Assembly: GCA_013397845.1 (NCBI GenBank)
Contig: VZTG01009144.1
Location: 1,021,122 to 1,085,121 of the forward strand
Source of the DNA: Melanocharis versteri
Taxonomy: Eukaryota; Chordata; Aves; Passeriformes; Melanocharitidae
Length of the DNA: 64,000 bases
Direction: 5' to 3'
Positions 11,701 through 24,133 of this stretch are shown here, piece by piece; position 1 is the first letter of the stretch; every line of letters starts with the position of its first letter. The position numbers and the translations under genes are program-made. The notes under the pieces were generated by a model that was given only the letters and a program-made list of their open reading frames with translations, had not been told where the DNA came from and did no database searches.

Positions 11701-14700
11701 TGGGACCCTGCTTGTTGTCCCAGTGCCTGCAGTGTCGTTGGGAAAGTTATTTTCAACGCTCCCTAACCGAAGCTTTTCTTCCTTTCAGAGAACACGACAC
11801 CAACGTTACCAAAATACATGAAGGGCCCTGCAAGGAGTCTGTCGCTGTAAGTGCAATAGAAGTCAAAAATCCATCTCTTAGGGCTGCTAACAAAATCCTG
11901 AGGACCCCACAGATTTGCCTAGGAAGCTGTAAGAGGTCCACAGGACAAGGTGTACAAGGGTCCCAGTCCATGCTTTCCTTTTCTGCATGGTGGGGGTGGA
12001 TTTGGCCTCCTCCCTGCTCCAAAGACAAGGTCACCCCATGCTTACCACACCAAACTGAGGAGAGAGGAAGGAGATGGATATGGGATGAGGAGCTGACTTG
12101 TGTCCCCAGGAGAAGGTGGGGGACAAGATTTCACTTGCCAGCATGCTGTGCTGGTTGGCAGTTTTCTCTCTGGAGACCACAAGCGTTTCCACCCTCAGCA
12201 GCAGTGATTCAAAACTCCCATGCTGGTTGTATTCACAGATGTAGTGAGACTCATAAGAGCACTAACCATAAATATTTATAGAGCATAATTTACTGTATCT
12301 TTGTCTGAGGCCAACAGTCTGATGCCTCAGAAAGAGAAGCTTCTGTATTTCAGCACCAAAATTCTGGGATGTAGGAAGCCCATTCTCCAACAGATAGATA
12401 ACCATTCTTTCCTATCCTTTCAAATCGTGTGCTGAGCTACAAGGAATGTGAAGTAAGAAGTAACCACAGAGCTGGAAAAGTGTGGAGAAAACCAACACAA
12501 ACCAAAATAATATTATTCAGATTTACAGCTGTTGAAAAATGTTTCTTATCATATTCAGGATTTTAATTTTTTTTAATGAGACTACACCCAAAATTTTGTA
12601 CATGTCCTTCTGTCTGAAGGTTCCCTTCTCCTAAATAGTTCATTTCCTTGACTCCTGGAGAACTTAGGATAATATTCAGAAATTTCATTTCTGATTGGAA
12701 ATTTAGCTTCAGTGTATCAGGGCTTTGTCCTGTTGTAGAAACATTGGAGGCTGAGATACAGAACAAAAAGGTTTTGAATCAACTTTTCTTGCATAGCAAG
12801 GGCTCCTCCAGAGTGATTTGTCCTTATTTTGCCAGGTTGACTGCACCAGGTACCGAAAACAAACCACTAAAGACGGCAAAACATTGGTATCCTGTCCAAG
12901 GGACCTGAATCCAGTTTGTGGCACAGATGGCACCACGTACGACAACGAGTGCGCGATCTGCGCCCACAACGTGTGAGTGCCATGCCCAGAGTGCTCCTTC
13001 TGGGTGCCCAGCATTGCTGGGCAGTCCTGAGAACCGTCCTGCTGCATTTCTGCTCATGCCTATTTCTTCAAGTCTCTTAGAAATGGGGTGGTTTTGGATT
13101 TGCCTCGAGTTTCTTTCTGGTGCCTTCTGTGTGCTCATGCAGAGTCATAAGGCATCTCCTTGGATGACTCTGTGGGCTGGGCAGAGGAAGGAATGATTCA
13201 GAATATTGCTTTAAATTGCATGTTGCGAGAAGATGGGATGAGCTTGTAAGTAAAGCAGCCATTCTGAACACTTTTTATAGAGTATGAACACATGGTTTGT
13301 TTCGTTTTGCACATGACTTTGACTAAGAGGTTAAGCATTTATTTTATTGTTTCCCTCTTCCAGGGAACAAAGGACCCATGTTGGCAAAAGGCACAGTGGG
13401 CAATGCAGAGAGAAAACTGCTGAGGTAAGTGTTCAGTTTAGGGCCCACTCCTCTTAGCTGCGTCAACTGAAGGGTTCCCTGAGGTGACATCTGCTCTGAA
13501 AGTGAGCTGGCCTGAAGCCTGGCTTCCTCCACCTGTCTATTAAGTCTTGTCAGCTCCTTGTGTTGAGGATGCCTACAAATCCCACCTGTCCTGAGGGGTG
13601 TCCTCTGGGCCCTCCTTGCCCAACAGCCCTGGCAGATGGGCTGGATGAGAGCTGTGCACACAGTTCTTGTGATGAATTCACACCTACAGCAGCCTTTGGG
13701 GTGGGGACAGATTCCGAAATGTGGAGCACACCTGAAATTTTGGTTGGAGTGTATCAGCTGAGAAGTCCCAGAGCTGCCATGTAGGACATGCTAACACACA
13801 GATGTGGAAATTGTTCAGTTTGGGTTTTGATCTTCCTTTGATGATGCCCTTTGAATGCGAAGCCCAAGTTCTTTCACTGCACAATTAAAAAGGGGCCATG
13901 TTTTAAATTTTTTTTTCTTTTCTGATGTATCTTGTGGCTGGGACTGACCAAGGTGCTTAAGCCAGGGATTTGGCCCCTCACACACTGTGTAGTGCTGTGC
14001 AGTTCCCCCTGTGTGTGAGAGGGTTCAGGCAGAGCTGACTCAGCCTGGTTTTGTAAAAACTGAGTCGTAGCACTGGTGTTGTCTCAGCATCCCAGCATTA
14101 GAGACGTGGAGGTTATGATGGAATTTTTTTTTTGTTGGAGAACAAAGTCTTCCTTGGGTTTGATGCTGCTGCTTTTTCGTAGCTTGACTGCAGTAAATTC
14201 CCGGCCAGAAAGGTGAAGGGTGGCAAAGACCTGGTCCGGTGCCCCAGGATCCTGCGCCCAGTGTGTGGCACGGATGGGTTCACTTATGACAACGACTGCA
14301 GCATCTGTGCCCACAACGTGTGAGTATTGCACCCAGGACCCTCTTCTGGAGTGGAGAGCCAGGGTCAGTGCTCCAGATGGCTTTTCTTTTGGTACTGACA
14401 TATCCGTGTTCCTCTTTCAACCTCCTGAAGTCAAGTCCTTGTCACCTTGATTAGGTTCCCTGATGCTCTTTTTGCTCCTTGGGGGAGCTGTGGGAGAGCC
14501 AGCTCTCAGTCTGAGTGCTCTGTGAGGGCTGTGGTATTTGGGCAGGGGAAAGAGTGGATGGGACTGTGGTATTTGTGCAGAAGAAGGAGTGAACGGAGCT
14601 GTGATATAGCACACAGAGGGGACACTTGACTGGTCTGTTACCACTCAGAATTACACTTTCTAGTGATGAGGAGAAGCTGGTTCATCAGGCAATCAGGTGT

Positions 14701-17700
14701 CTCCTTTATCATCGATATTGGCTCTGGGTTTTTTGGTTTGCTTTCTGTGGCACCTGGGTGTCCCAGGGCTTGGGTGGTGTTAACCCCAACCTCTCCCTTT
14801 CAGACAACACGGGAGCGATGTTAAGAAAAGCCACGACGGAAGATGCAAGGAGGAAAGCACTCCTGTAAGTGTTCTTTTAGCTGTAAAATAAGCACCATCC
14901 ACTCTCTCTGCGTTCTCCAGGGAAGCCCTGGCTGGGCTCAGTGCACGCAGGGATGGGTGGAAGGTGGTGCACAGGGCTCATGCTGATGCTGTGCTTCTCC
15001 TCAGCTGCTCACAGCTGCCGATGTGCTGTACAGGAGGGCAAGAAAGGATGGGGACAGGCTGGGACTTGAGAAATAAAATATCCCAGTGCTGCCGATCTCT
15101 GAACAGAAATCATCAGAGGCAGCCCAAGAACCATGCAGCCCATTTTAGCACAGTAGGAGAGGAGGCAGAAGGCTGTGTTAGATGTCTGTGTATTTATTCA
15201 GTGCTAGGATTGCCATTGCACTAGACAGGCAGGTTAAAAAAATCCTTGCGCTCTGGTCAGCCAGGACAAATCTGCTCTCAGGTATGTGTACAGAAATAGC
15301 TTTATTATCCTGCACAGTAACAATATGTGCTGATAATATCTCAACACATTTATTCTGCTTATGCAGAGCAGCTCTGAAGCACCAAAAATAATTTCCTGCA
15401 TCCTGAGGGACTACAATATATTTTCTGTAGAAAAGGCACGTTGTTAAAATGTGGTCTTTGCTTTAATTTGTTCTTGGACCACGTGGGAAATATGGATAAT
15501 AAGAGACACTGCACTGGGGAGACTGTGCAAAATGACAGTGAAGTGCCAGTAATGCTTGGCTAACGTAGACTGATTTCCAATAGGTGTTTGTCTATTGATC
15601 TTCAAATACTTAAACTATTAGATTTTATACATTGTAAATATTTTTGCAACAGAAGCTGGTTGGAACAGTTCTTGCTGCTCTTGGAAATGCTGAAACAAAA
15701 TCTCAGATACAGTAAACTCTGTCAAGCTGCACTTAATGTCAAACGCTTTAAATCCGATTTCTCAGGTTGAATGAGGGGATGTTTAGTTTAGACATTAGGA
15801 AAAAAATCTTCAGTGAAATGCTTGTCAGTAATTGGAATAGGCTAACCAGAGAATTGGTGGAATCACTATTCCTTGGAAGAGTTCAAAAGGCGTGTGGATG
15901 TGGCACTTGGAGATATAGTTTGGTGGTGAACATGGTGGTTCTGCATTAATGGTTGGACTCGATGATTTTAGAGGTCTTTTCCAATCCTTCTGGTTTTAGA
16001 AATGCTTGATTTAAAACTTGTATATGTTCCACTCTAGGAAAATAATCTCTTTCGCCAGCTGTTCCTTTCTTCCCTCTGCTAGCAGAAAACACCAAACGAC
16101 ATTTACGTAATTAATTTCTAGTGCGAGCCTAAACTTTAAAACCCCTCCGATTTTCCCCAGACAAAGGCCTTTAAAATCTGGGGGATCAGAGCGGGCAGGC
16201 TGCAGCTGGGACACCGAGCCAGCACTGCTGTTTTGTCTCCCCAGGTTGACTGCAGCACGTACCTGAGCGATACCAGCTCCGGCGAGGCCGTCAGAGCCTG
16301 TCCCTTCATCCTGCGCGAGATCTGCGGCACCGACGGCGTCACCTACAGCAACGACTGTGCCCTGTGTGCCCACAACATGTGAGCCCTGCAGGCCACCCCC
16401 CCCGAGAGCCCCACAGAGCCGTTTGTTGAGCGTTTTTAACTCTGCTTTCTCCTCCAGGGAACACGGAACCCAGGTTGCCAAGAAGCACGATGGAAGGTGC
16501 ATAGAAGAAGCTCCCCAGGTAAGTGAAACCTGAAGGGAAGGAAGAGTTTGAGCAGGTGCCAGCTGCATAACTTGAGCAAATGCTGGGTGGTTTGGGTGGT
16601 GTAGCCTCCACGGGGGTCACACTTGTGCTGCCCTTCCTTCTGTGGGTGAATATCACCCTCTCATCAGCAGGAACATTGTGCACTTCCTGCACACGGTCGG
16701 GAAGAGAAGGGAGAGGACAGGTGAGGATTGAGTTATGAGACAGGTAGATGATAAATGATTTAAGACTTTACAGAGAGAATCCTTTTCCCACAGCACTCTG
16801 TCATAGCTGCTGCAGGAACTTAGCAGAATGTTTTCGCAATATGGGCTGGGGCTGCAGAGGAACCAGGGAACCTGGTGCTTTCTCAGTGCTTGTGTTTTAT
16901 GGAAGGATGTTCTGCAAAGATTAGAAAATTGCCTGTGTTCTGAATGCTGATACCTAAGGCATCAGGGGATTCAAACCCACCTCTGGTTTTGTTTTTTTTC
17001 TTTTTGTAAATGCGATGTAATCTAATATATACCAACATAGATCTTGTAAAAATACCAGATCAACTATATTTGCCCAGCTCTAAAGCATTTACTCTCACTG
17101 GGGAATAGAAGAACAAAGCCACCTCATTAGCATGTGTTTGAAAGAGTCAACATCCCGAGTCAGATATTTCATTTCTATACAAACAAACTATGAAATGTCA
17201 TTCCTTTGTTTCCCGAGTACGCTCTGTGCTCAGGCCGGGTGAGATACATAAATCAGGAAAGAAGAGTTCACACTGGAGAAACTGGCAGTGCTAAAACACA
17301 AGGCCAGCTCCTCAGCTGACGTAAATCAGCTTCCACTGCTGTCAGTCCTGCTGGCAGGTTTCAGCACTCGGAACCGTCCCATTGCAACAAAAGACCTGTC
17401 AGCACATCTCCCCTCCATTCTTGTGGGCCATGAAAAACACCTTGGTCACAGTCAGCCCCCTTGCAGGAAGTGCATAAATCGTGCCATTTTGATTTACAGA
17501 TTATTTCTGAGCTGCCTTTTGTAATATCCTGGTGGGTTCAGTAAGGTATAGGGGCATCGTGATAAATGCAGAGCTCAATGAGTAATGTCTACCTTCCAGC
17601 CTTGATTCAGTCTTCTCCAGGGAAGGCTGTGAGAGGAAATTGCTAGTTTTCCATGAAGAACGAGCTAATGTCTAACCACAATTTGTCATCTGCCAGATCC

Positions 17701-19347
17701 TTTTAGGGTCTGGCGTAGGCAGATTTAGGCAGCGGCACGAGCAGGGGGGTTGTGCTGGGGCTCCCTGGCACGGAGCAGAGCCCGTGGCAGAGCCTTTGCT
17801 GTCCTTGCTCTCCCCAGCTGAACTGCAGCCAGTACCGCAGGGCCACGCTGAAGGACGGCAGAGAGCTGATGGCCTGCACCATGATCTACGACCCCGTGTG
17901 CGGCACCGACGGCGTCACCTACGCCAGCGAGTGCACCCTGTGTGCCCACAACATGCAAGTGCTCCTCTTCCTCCCTGGGGGATTCGCAGCTTGGCTCTGT
18001 GGGAGCCCAGTAATCTGCAAGGGCTCTCTCTGAAACCTTGTGCTGAAGGGATTCTGTCTGTCTGCCCCCGTTTTCCTGCTTGCCTTGGCTGGTGTTTGAC
18101 ACGGGCGTTCAAGCCCGCAGAGGGGGTGCATCAGCTGGGGACAGTGTCTGGTCTGTAAGGGCATGCTCATGTTAGTGCTGGGCAGGTGGTGTTGAGCTGG
18201 GTGGTCTGGAAATCTCTGTGGCTCCGTGGGAGCGAGGTTTGCTCTTGCTCTCTGGCTGTAGCAGGGGAGGTCGAGGTTAATAACAATCTCTCCTTCCTCC
18301 AGGGAGCATCGGACCAACCTCGGCAAGAGAAAGAACGGACCCTGTGAGGAGGATATTACCAGAGTGAGTGGGGCAGGGTGGGAATAAAGAGTGAAGTTCA
18401 GTGTCTGTTACACTTATGGGGGGCTGTCTTCTGCTCTGGGCTACAAATCAGGAGGTGGTGGTGTGCACACCTGAGGAGATCCCTTGGGAGTTTCACACTG
18501 CTCATAAAACAGCCAACATCCATCCCACTGCTCTGTAATAAAGCAGGAAGAGAGGTGGCAGTGAGCAGAAACAGTGCAAGATCTCATCTGCCATCAGGAG
18601 GACACTTGGAGTTGGTTATGATGATGTTACAGCCAGTTTCATTTCTCAGTGGGGTGTCATTCCTTATGCTGGGGTGGTCACAGTTTGCTCTCAGACAGAG
18701 AGATTAATTTCTATTTTCTGTGTGCAGGCCCTTTGCAAGGACTTCAAAGAAGTCTCTCCTCTCTGCACCATGGAATACATGCCCCACTGTGGCTCTGATG
18801 GCAAAACCTACAGCAACAGATGTGCTTTCTGCAACGCCTACCTGTACGTACAGGAGGGAAACCTTTCCTTTCATGAGCAATTCCTGTACCTGCTGTGAAT
18901 CCTGGGCTCTCTCATCACGCCTTTTTCTCCAACTGCTGGTGGCATTTACTGGATATTTCTAGTTTCTTTGTATTGTAAGGGAAAATGAGAAGGGCCCATT
19001 TCTGTGATCTGTACTTTGCCTCCTGTTTGTTAACTTTAAAAGTATCTTATTGATTTTCACCAGCACTCAATCTGTTCCACAAGCTCACAAGGGCGTGTGG
19101 AAATTACTTCACTGAACCAACTGGATTGTACCAAATGAATGAAATCATTAATCTTTCCTTAAATGAGGATAATGAGAGAGGGTATTTGGGTTTTTGAGAC
19201 TGTTCTTTATCTCCAGTCAACCCTAAGCCAATGCTCGGGCCAGTGAAATGAGGAAAAGGGTGTCAGCAATGTCTGATTCTCCTCTCTCCTTTTCTCACCA
19301 GGATGAGCAGGACAACTCTCAACATCATCAGCTTGGATGAATGCTAA
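8759..19347 (+). CDS. SPINK5: ovoinhibitor, seven-Kazal protease inhibitor (SPINK5-type)
   Basis: Secreted inhibitor of trypsin-, chymotrypsin- and elastase-like proteases, known from bird egg white and plasma. I assembled 16 coding exons giving 471 aa, close to chicken ovoinhibitor (about 472). Exon 1 (8759-8813) and exon 2 (9594-9613) give a 25-residue leader starting MKVTGVLV and ending TAFGVQ. Seven Kazal domains follow, each in two exons; they are listed separately. P1 residues (second residue after the second Cys) are R, R, R, R, F, M, M. Domains are joined by phase-0 introns and each is cut by a phase-2 intron. Splice sites are GT-AG except the donor after exon 13, which is GC. The stop is TAA at 19345. 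The leader has an Arg at residue 9, inside its hydrophobic core. Intron 10 carries a CR1 tail. Orthology to chicken ovoinhibitor rests on domain number, length and position upstream of ovomucoid. Confidence 0.95.
10409..10723 (+). other. SPINK5: ovoinhibitor Kazal domain 1 (exons 3-4)
   Basis: Exons 10409-10545 and 10663-10723. The loop is CPRHLTPVCG with P1 Arg, predicting trypsin inhibition. The second half carries EKEHDGEC with the sixth Cys. Confidence 0.93.
11213..11846 (+). other. SPINK5: ovoinhibitor Kazal domain 2 (exons 5-6)
   Basis: Exons 11213-11346 and 11789-11846. The loop is CPRIVKPVCG with P1 Arg. An NVT N-glycosylation sequon lies in the second half. This is the shortest internal domain (64 residues). 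Confidence 0.93.
12836..13424 (+). other. SPINK5: ovoinhibitor Kazal domain 3 (exons 7-8)
   Basis: Exons 12836-12972 and 13364-13424. The loop is CPRDLNPVCG with P1 Arg. All six cysteines are present. Confidence 0.93.
14183..14864 (+). other. SPINK5: ovoinhibitor Kazal domain 4 (exons 9-10)
   Basis: Exons 14183-14319 and 14804-14864. The loop is CPRILRPVCG with P1 Arg. The domain starts Leu-Asp-Cys rather than the usual Val-Asp-Cys. Confidence 0.93.
15770..16003 (+). repeat. CR1 LINE 3' fragment in ovoinhibitor intron 10
   Basis: The sequence follows the 3' part of CR1: GACATTAGGAAAAAAATCTTC, then the GGTGGAATCACTATTCCTTGG and GGTTGGACTCGATGAT motifs, ending GGTCTTTTCCAATCC. It is diverged and lacks a clear terminal octamer repeat, so it is old. 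Confidence 0.8.
16245..16518 (+). other. SPINK5: ovoinhibitor Kazal domain 5 (exons 11-12)
   Basis: Exons 16245-16378 and 16458-16518, separated by an intron of only 79 bases. The loop is CPFILREICG with P1 Phe, predicting chymotrypsin-like targets. Confidence 0.93.
17818..18363 (+). other. SPINK5: ovoinhibitor Kazal domain 6 (exons 13-14)
   Basis: Exons 17818-17954 and 18303-18363. The loop is CTMIYDPVCG with P1 Met, predicting chymotrypsin- or elastase-like targets. The donor after exon 13 is GCAAGT, a GC-AG intron. The domain starts Leu-Asn-Cys. Confidence 0.92.
18728..19347 (+). other. SPINK5: ovoinhibitor Kazal domain 7 (exons 15-16)
   Basis: Exons 18728-18843 and 19302-19347. The loop is CTMEYMPHCG with P1 Met. 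It has the short form typical of C-terminal domains, with the protein ending at the sixth Cys (SLDEC then stop). The GTACGT donor is shared with the last domain of ovomucoid and with the 38.6-kb gene. Confidence 0.93.
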
Positions 19348-19469
19348 GTCTGTGCTGGCCTTCAGCCCAGGAAGACAAACTCCCTTCCATCTGACTTCCC
19401 ATGGGCTGACCTTCCCTAGTAACATCCCTTCAGTCTGCCTTGTTTCCTTAACTCCTGGAACACTCGTCC

Positions 19470-19475
19470 AATAAA
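19470..19475 (+). promoter_or_regulatory. poly(A) signal of ovoinhibitor
   Basis: AATAAA lies about 120 bases after the stop codon at 19347. Confidence 0.75.
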
Positions 19476-21392
19476 CTGACTTGGCAACATTCCTCTGTCT
19501 CAATGCCACATCTCTTCCCTGTCGTGGTACTTCAAGTGGTTGATCTCTAGTTTTCTATTGATGTTCTCCACTACCAAACAGTGTGGATAAAATTCTCCTG
19601 CCGTGTGGCAGTGCCATCCCTGCTCTGATGAGGGCCTGGGCTCCCTTTGGAGCTCTCAGTCCTTTCCTTACCCCTCAGAGTCTCCTTGTCAGTGTTAATC
19701 TTATCAAACCATGGTATCTCTGTATGACCTGATTGTGGAATCCCTCTTTACAGGCAGTGCAAAGAGACATTTACCTTCAGAGCATGGTCCACCTCCTCCA
19801 TGGGGAAATGCCAGGGGTGTAGGTGGTGATTTGCTCTCAAGGAGAGCAGTTTTTTGCTTGGGCTGGAAATAGAAACTGGCTGCCTGGGCAAGAGGTGCCC
19901 TGTCCTCATTCCCACTGCCCGTGGAGCCTGTCCCATGGCAGAGACAGCTGCTGCTGCCAGGAAAGGGTGTCCCAGCCTGCCTCCACTGAATTTGTCCCCA
20001 ATGTCAAGTGCTGTTTAAGGATGTAGTCTACAGGAGGGGAATCTTGAGCTCCGTTCAGGGTCACAGACAGCAGAAGTGTCCACTCATGAAATATCTTAAT
20101 TTATTAATGCAACAGAACATCTCCAGGACTGGTGGGCAGTGATCACCCCTGAGGTGGGGAACAGCTCTGGTGCATCACTGAGCTGCTTTCCAAAGTCATT
20201 CAGGAAGGAAAAAGACACGGAGGTTCACTTGTGACCAGTTTTAACCAAACATATAACAAGTCATAGGAAAAAAAATCTGCCTGGGAGTCATTTTGCCTAC
20301 CTTTTCGAGGCCAAGTTGCTCAGGACCTGGTGATATAATTATTATCATTTTGGTGGTCTCTGTGGAAAGCAGGGAGGCAGGGGGACCTCGGGGCTGCTCT
20401 TCATCTGTTGGCTGTGCCACTGCCTCCACATGAGGTCACCAAAGCTATTGCAAGTCTGATATTTCAGGGATTCTTCTGGACTACAGCTAGTGCCTTCCTG
20501 ATTCAATGTCCCATTGTTGTTCACCAGAGAATAACACAATTATTTGGATCAGTTTGGAAAGTCACTCTTTGAATTGTCAGGCTAGAAGAATAGGCTGAAG
20601 GCAAACGTTCCTGACTTGGAGGTATTGGGGGTATTGTACCAGGGAATGAGGCCACAGTACCTCTGTGCCATTAGTGGCCATTTTCAAGATGATTTGTAGC
20701 TAACAATGGCTTATTGTGCTTTTCTTGGGTCTGTGTCCTAAAGTAAATGTTCTTTTGGTTTATATAACCTTTTTGCCATTTTCTGCCCAGGTGTTTTTGC
20801 AGAACATGCTGTTTTACTCTTGTTTAAGTGTAACTTGGTTATCCTCAGGGATAAGACCTAAATAATTTTTGTTCTTGTGGACTTTGGCAGCCTTTCACTT
20901 GGACTGTGCTCTGACCGCTGGCTTTTGCAAGCCTTTGCAGTAAATCTGTCAAGAGCCAACTCAATGGCATTATCTTGGCACAGCCAAAGCCTCCTCTGTG
21001 GAGCTCATTGTCTGATGACACCAAAGGCAAACAAGAATTCGAGGAGGCACGAAGTTGGGATTCAGTCAGAGCCATCCAGGGAAGCAGCCAAAGGGGTTGG
21101 AGGACAGAGGTTTCCATGCAGGACTCACCAGTAGGTTTCATGTAGAAGTACATAATGGAATAAATCACTAAAACTGGGCCAGGAAATGGGAAAAGCCTGA
21201 CATTGGAGTTTAAATATACCCCAGGCTCAGGGGGTGTTTTATGAAGCCATATAACTATAAAAATAGGGCAACCTTCTCAGGGACAGCCTGGTTTTCTGTG
21301 CCTTGGAGTTGTTTTTCAGCTGTTCCATGGTTACTTACTGAGTGTGTGTTACTTAGATGACTTCTTTCTTCTTTGTGTTGAAAGTGGCCTCA
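19476..21392. other. intergenic, nothing recognised
   Basis: Spacer after the ovoinhibitor poly(A) signal. I saw no Kazal exon, signal-peptide exon or repeat that I could name on either strand. Confidence 0.4.
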
Positions 21393-21624
21393 AGTTGCAT
21401 CAGGGGAGCTTTAGATCAGATATTAGGAAAAATTTATCCATGGAAAGGGTTGTCAAGCACTGGAAGAGGCTGCTCAGGGAAGTGGTTGAGTCACTGACCC
21501 TAGAGAGATTTAAAAGATGTGCAGACGTGGTGATTTAGGACACGGTTTAGTGGTGGCCTTGGCAGTGGTTAACGTTTAGACTTGATGATCTTCAAGGTCT
21601 TTTCCAACCTAAATAATTCTGTGG
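21393..21624 (+). repeat. CR1 LINE 3' fragment
   Basis: CR1 motifs in order: AGATCAGATATTAGGAAAAA, AAGTGGTTGAGTCACTGACC, TTAGACTTGATGATCTTCAA, then GGTCTTTTCCAACCTAAATA near the 3' end. Confidence 0.85.
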
Positions 21625-21835
21625 TGAAGAGGCAGTGATCGGGCAAAGACAAGCACATTGAAGAGGGAACATTGGATTTTCATGGCTTTGCAGAGAGGTA
21701 GAGCAATACCAGGTTTCGAGTGCCACTAAGAGATTTGAAAGGTGGTTTCAAGGCACAGTGGACTGAGCTGGGAGCATGTTTGGGCACAGAAGGATGGATG
21801 GAGGTTACTGTGGTGGGAAACAGCAAGAGGTGACA

Positions 21836-21900
21836 GAATAGTTAAAGTTGGAAGAGACCACTGGAGGACATCTGGTCCAACTTCCCCGACCGAGAAGAGT
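21836..21900 (-). repeat. CR1 LINE 3' end, short, reverse orientation
   Basis: The reverse complement of a CR1 3' end: AGTTGGAAGAGACCACTGGA followed by CATCTGGTCCAAC. It faces the + strand CR1 ending at 21624, so two CR1 tails point at each other about 210 bases apart. Confidence 0.6.
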
Positions 21901-21963
21901 CCCCAGTCACCTTATGAGCTCAGTGCTTGCCAAACTGCAAATATCCTCAGCAGCCCTCTCTGT

Positions 21964-22016
21964 GTAGGTGACGGATGCTTTGGTGCTGCTCAGCCTGCTG
22001 CTCCATCCCTGCTCAG
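21964..22016 (+). pseudogene. relic SPINK signal-peptide exon
   Basis: This stretch reads DALVLLSLLL followed by a CAG/GTGCAT donor. Exon 1 of the SPINK6-like gene reads GALVLLSLLLL before its donor. Over about 28 bases the two DNA stretches match at about 25 positions by eye. The ATG is gone (TGT at the aligned place) and small indels precede the leucine run. It lies about 1.6 kb before the relic Kazal exon at 23605, the same spacing as exon 1 to exon 3 in ovoinhibitor (1.65 kb) and ovomucoid (1.83 kb). Leucine-rich runs can match by chance, so certainty is moderate. No exon 2 was identified. Confidence 0.4.
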
Positions 22017-23604
22017 GTGCATGATGCTGCAGGGCCCTGGGGCTTTCTTACTCACCTTGAGCTGCCTGAGCAGCTCCAAAATAGTCAGGTTTTTCTCAAA
22101 AACCATTCCACAGTCATGCTAGGAACGCTTGGTTTTCAACCTGGAAAGAGGTGCTGAAGGGATCAGATGCAAGCACAGACTTAGTCCTGCTTCGGTGGAC
22201 TCTAATTTTTGCACTCTTGCCATGAACAGAAGCAGCCTTATACCCTCAGTCGAGGATGCAGCGAAGGGAAAAATGGCTTTGCAGTGCCTGCTGTGGCTGC
22301 AACGTGAGGCATCTCAAATGTAGTGCTGAAATGCAGCTGGTGCCACTCCAGACGCTGCCTGGCAGCCGCAGCCCTCGGCTCCGGGGAGCGGGGATGGAGC
22401 TGCCAAGGCTGGGCCAACTTTGACGTGTTTCACACTGATGACGATCCAGCCTCAGGATTTGTGACCTGTAAGTGTACCAGAACATATCACAGAGGCAGTG
22501 TTTTAAAAATATAAATGTCCTCTCTCTTTCCTTGTTTGTCTGAATTATCTTTACAGCGTTATCAATGTTTTCAGAGTCTACAGTAATTTTCCTTACAACA
22601 CAAAGAGGGGGAAGAATGAGGCGAATCATTTAAATTTTGATTGATAAGTGGAACGTGGAAAACAATACTTAGTCTTTTCATGTTGAGCTGGGAATTTTTT
22701 CACCTTTTATCAGCACTCACGCATCTGCAACTTGAAAAAAACAAACTCCACAACTTTTCCTTGAGCGTGGCTGTACCTAAACTTCATTCAAACACTTTAT
22801 CTAAAAATCTGTGCCTTTCAAAATTTTGTCTGCTGATAATTTGCCTTGGTTTAGCTATTTTTTCGTATACTGCATTTGTTAGTGAGGCATGTGGATGGGC
22901 TCAGACACTCTGTCACTCTCTTGAGGGATGCTGGAGAGTGACAAGGCTCATCCCACTGATTTTTAAATATTCATTTCAGAAGAATATTTAAATGATTTTT
23001 AAAGCATTTTTATAACCATATGTTCCTCAAGAAAAAAAAAAACCAAAGAAATCCAGAAATAATTATTCAGGCTCATTGTATCAGTTGCACCATCCTATTT
23101 AACTGACAGTTGGCAAAGAAAATAGTTTGGGAACTGAAAAAATTTCCTTGGGCCTCTGGGTTTAAAGAAATATATAGCCCTGGTATGCACCCATTTCATC
23201 CATCAATATGTTCACACTCAGACATGTTCATTCTCTTGTTGTAATTTAATGTTTGATACAGTTTTATTTGATTCTTTGCCATGCCCTGGGCTCTGGTTGC
23301 GTGCTCTCTGCGGATCAACGAGCAGAGAGGCAAAAAGCAGAGAGCAGCAGTGGAAGGAGCCTGTCTCCAGCTGGCAGACATCCACACAGCCCAGGAGGGG
23401 TTTCCAGATTTTCACCAGCTGAGGTGAGGCCCCGTGATTTTAAACATAACACGAAACTGCAAAGAATGAGTGTTCATACAGTGCGCTGCTTCCTGCCGAT
23501 ATTTCATGCGTAGAAGTAAAACATTACTTTTGCTCCAGCCCTCTGAAGGACGAGGCAGGTTTGGATGTATTGCTTTGAGCTTTTTCTCGCCGTTCCCCTT
23601 AAAG

Positions 23605-23738
23605 CTGGGCTGCAGCCCGTGCCCCAGGGCCATTGCTGAGGATGGCCAGTCAGAGCCCCCTGACCAAGTGCTGGAGCAGAGCTGTGGCGCAGATGGTTCC
23701 ACTTACACCAGTGAATGTGGGATCTGTGCCTATAAAGT
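23605..23738 (+). pseudogene. relic Kazal first-half exon (ovoinhibitor-like)
   Basis: The exon is 134 nt, exactly the length of ovoinhibitor exons 5 and 11, and its frame is still open. It starts Leu-Gly-Cys-Ser and ends with CGADGSTYTSECGICAYK, close to ovoinhibitor domains 1 and 2. The second cysteine, which fixes the reactive loop, has become Pro, and the P1 place holds Gln instead of Arg. The expected donor is a poor GTCATT and the acceptor is weak (TTAAAG). It cannot form a normal Kazal fold, so I call it a decayed domain of a former inhibitor gene between ovoinhibitor and ovomucoid. Confidence 0.75.
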
Positions 23739-24133
23739 GTCATTCCGATGGAAAGAACATGCTTTCTGAGTGACAGTTCCCTAGCCCCTGGCCTCTCCCT
23801 GTGCTTTTCCAATTTGTCCTCCTTTTCTCCCTCTCCACTTGCTGTTTGTGCTTGGGGGTAAATCATGAAGATTTAGCAGAGAAAAGAAAATAGCTGAAGA
23901 AAGTATCCGGAGTGGAAATTCAAATGATGCAGCACATTCAGATGGCAGAGGTTTGTTGACTGATAGGTTTATAATAGTCAGAGACAGTAAAACCACTTCA
24001 TTGTTGGTGGTTAACTCGGGTGAACTCTCCTTCACTTGCATCATTTAGGAGTTTTATGTACATTCCCAGCACTCGTGTCCCTTTGGGAAAATGGTCACAC
24101 TGAGTCCCTAATGGCAGACTTTCCCTTCCTCAG

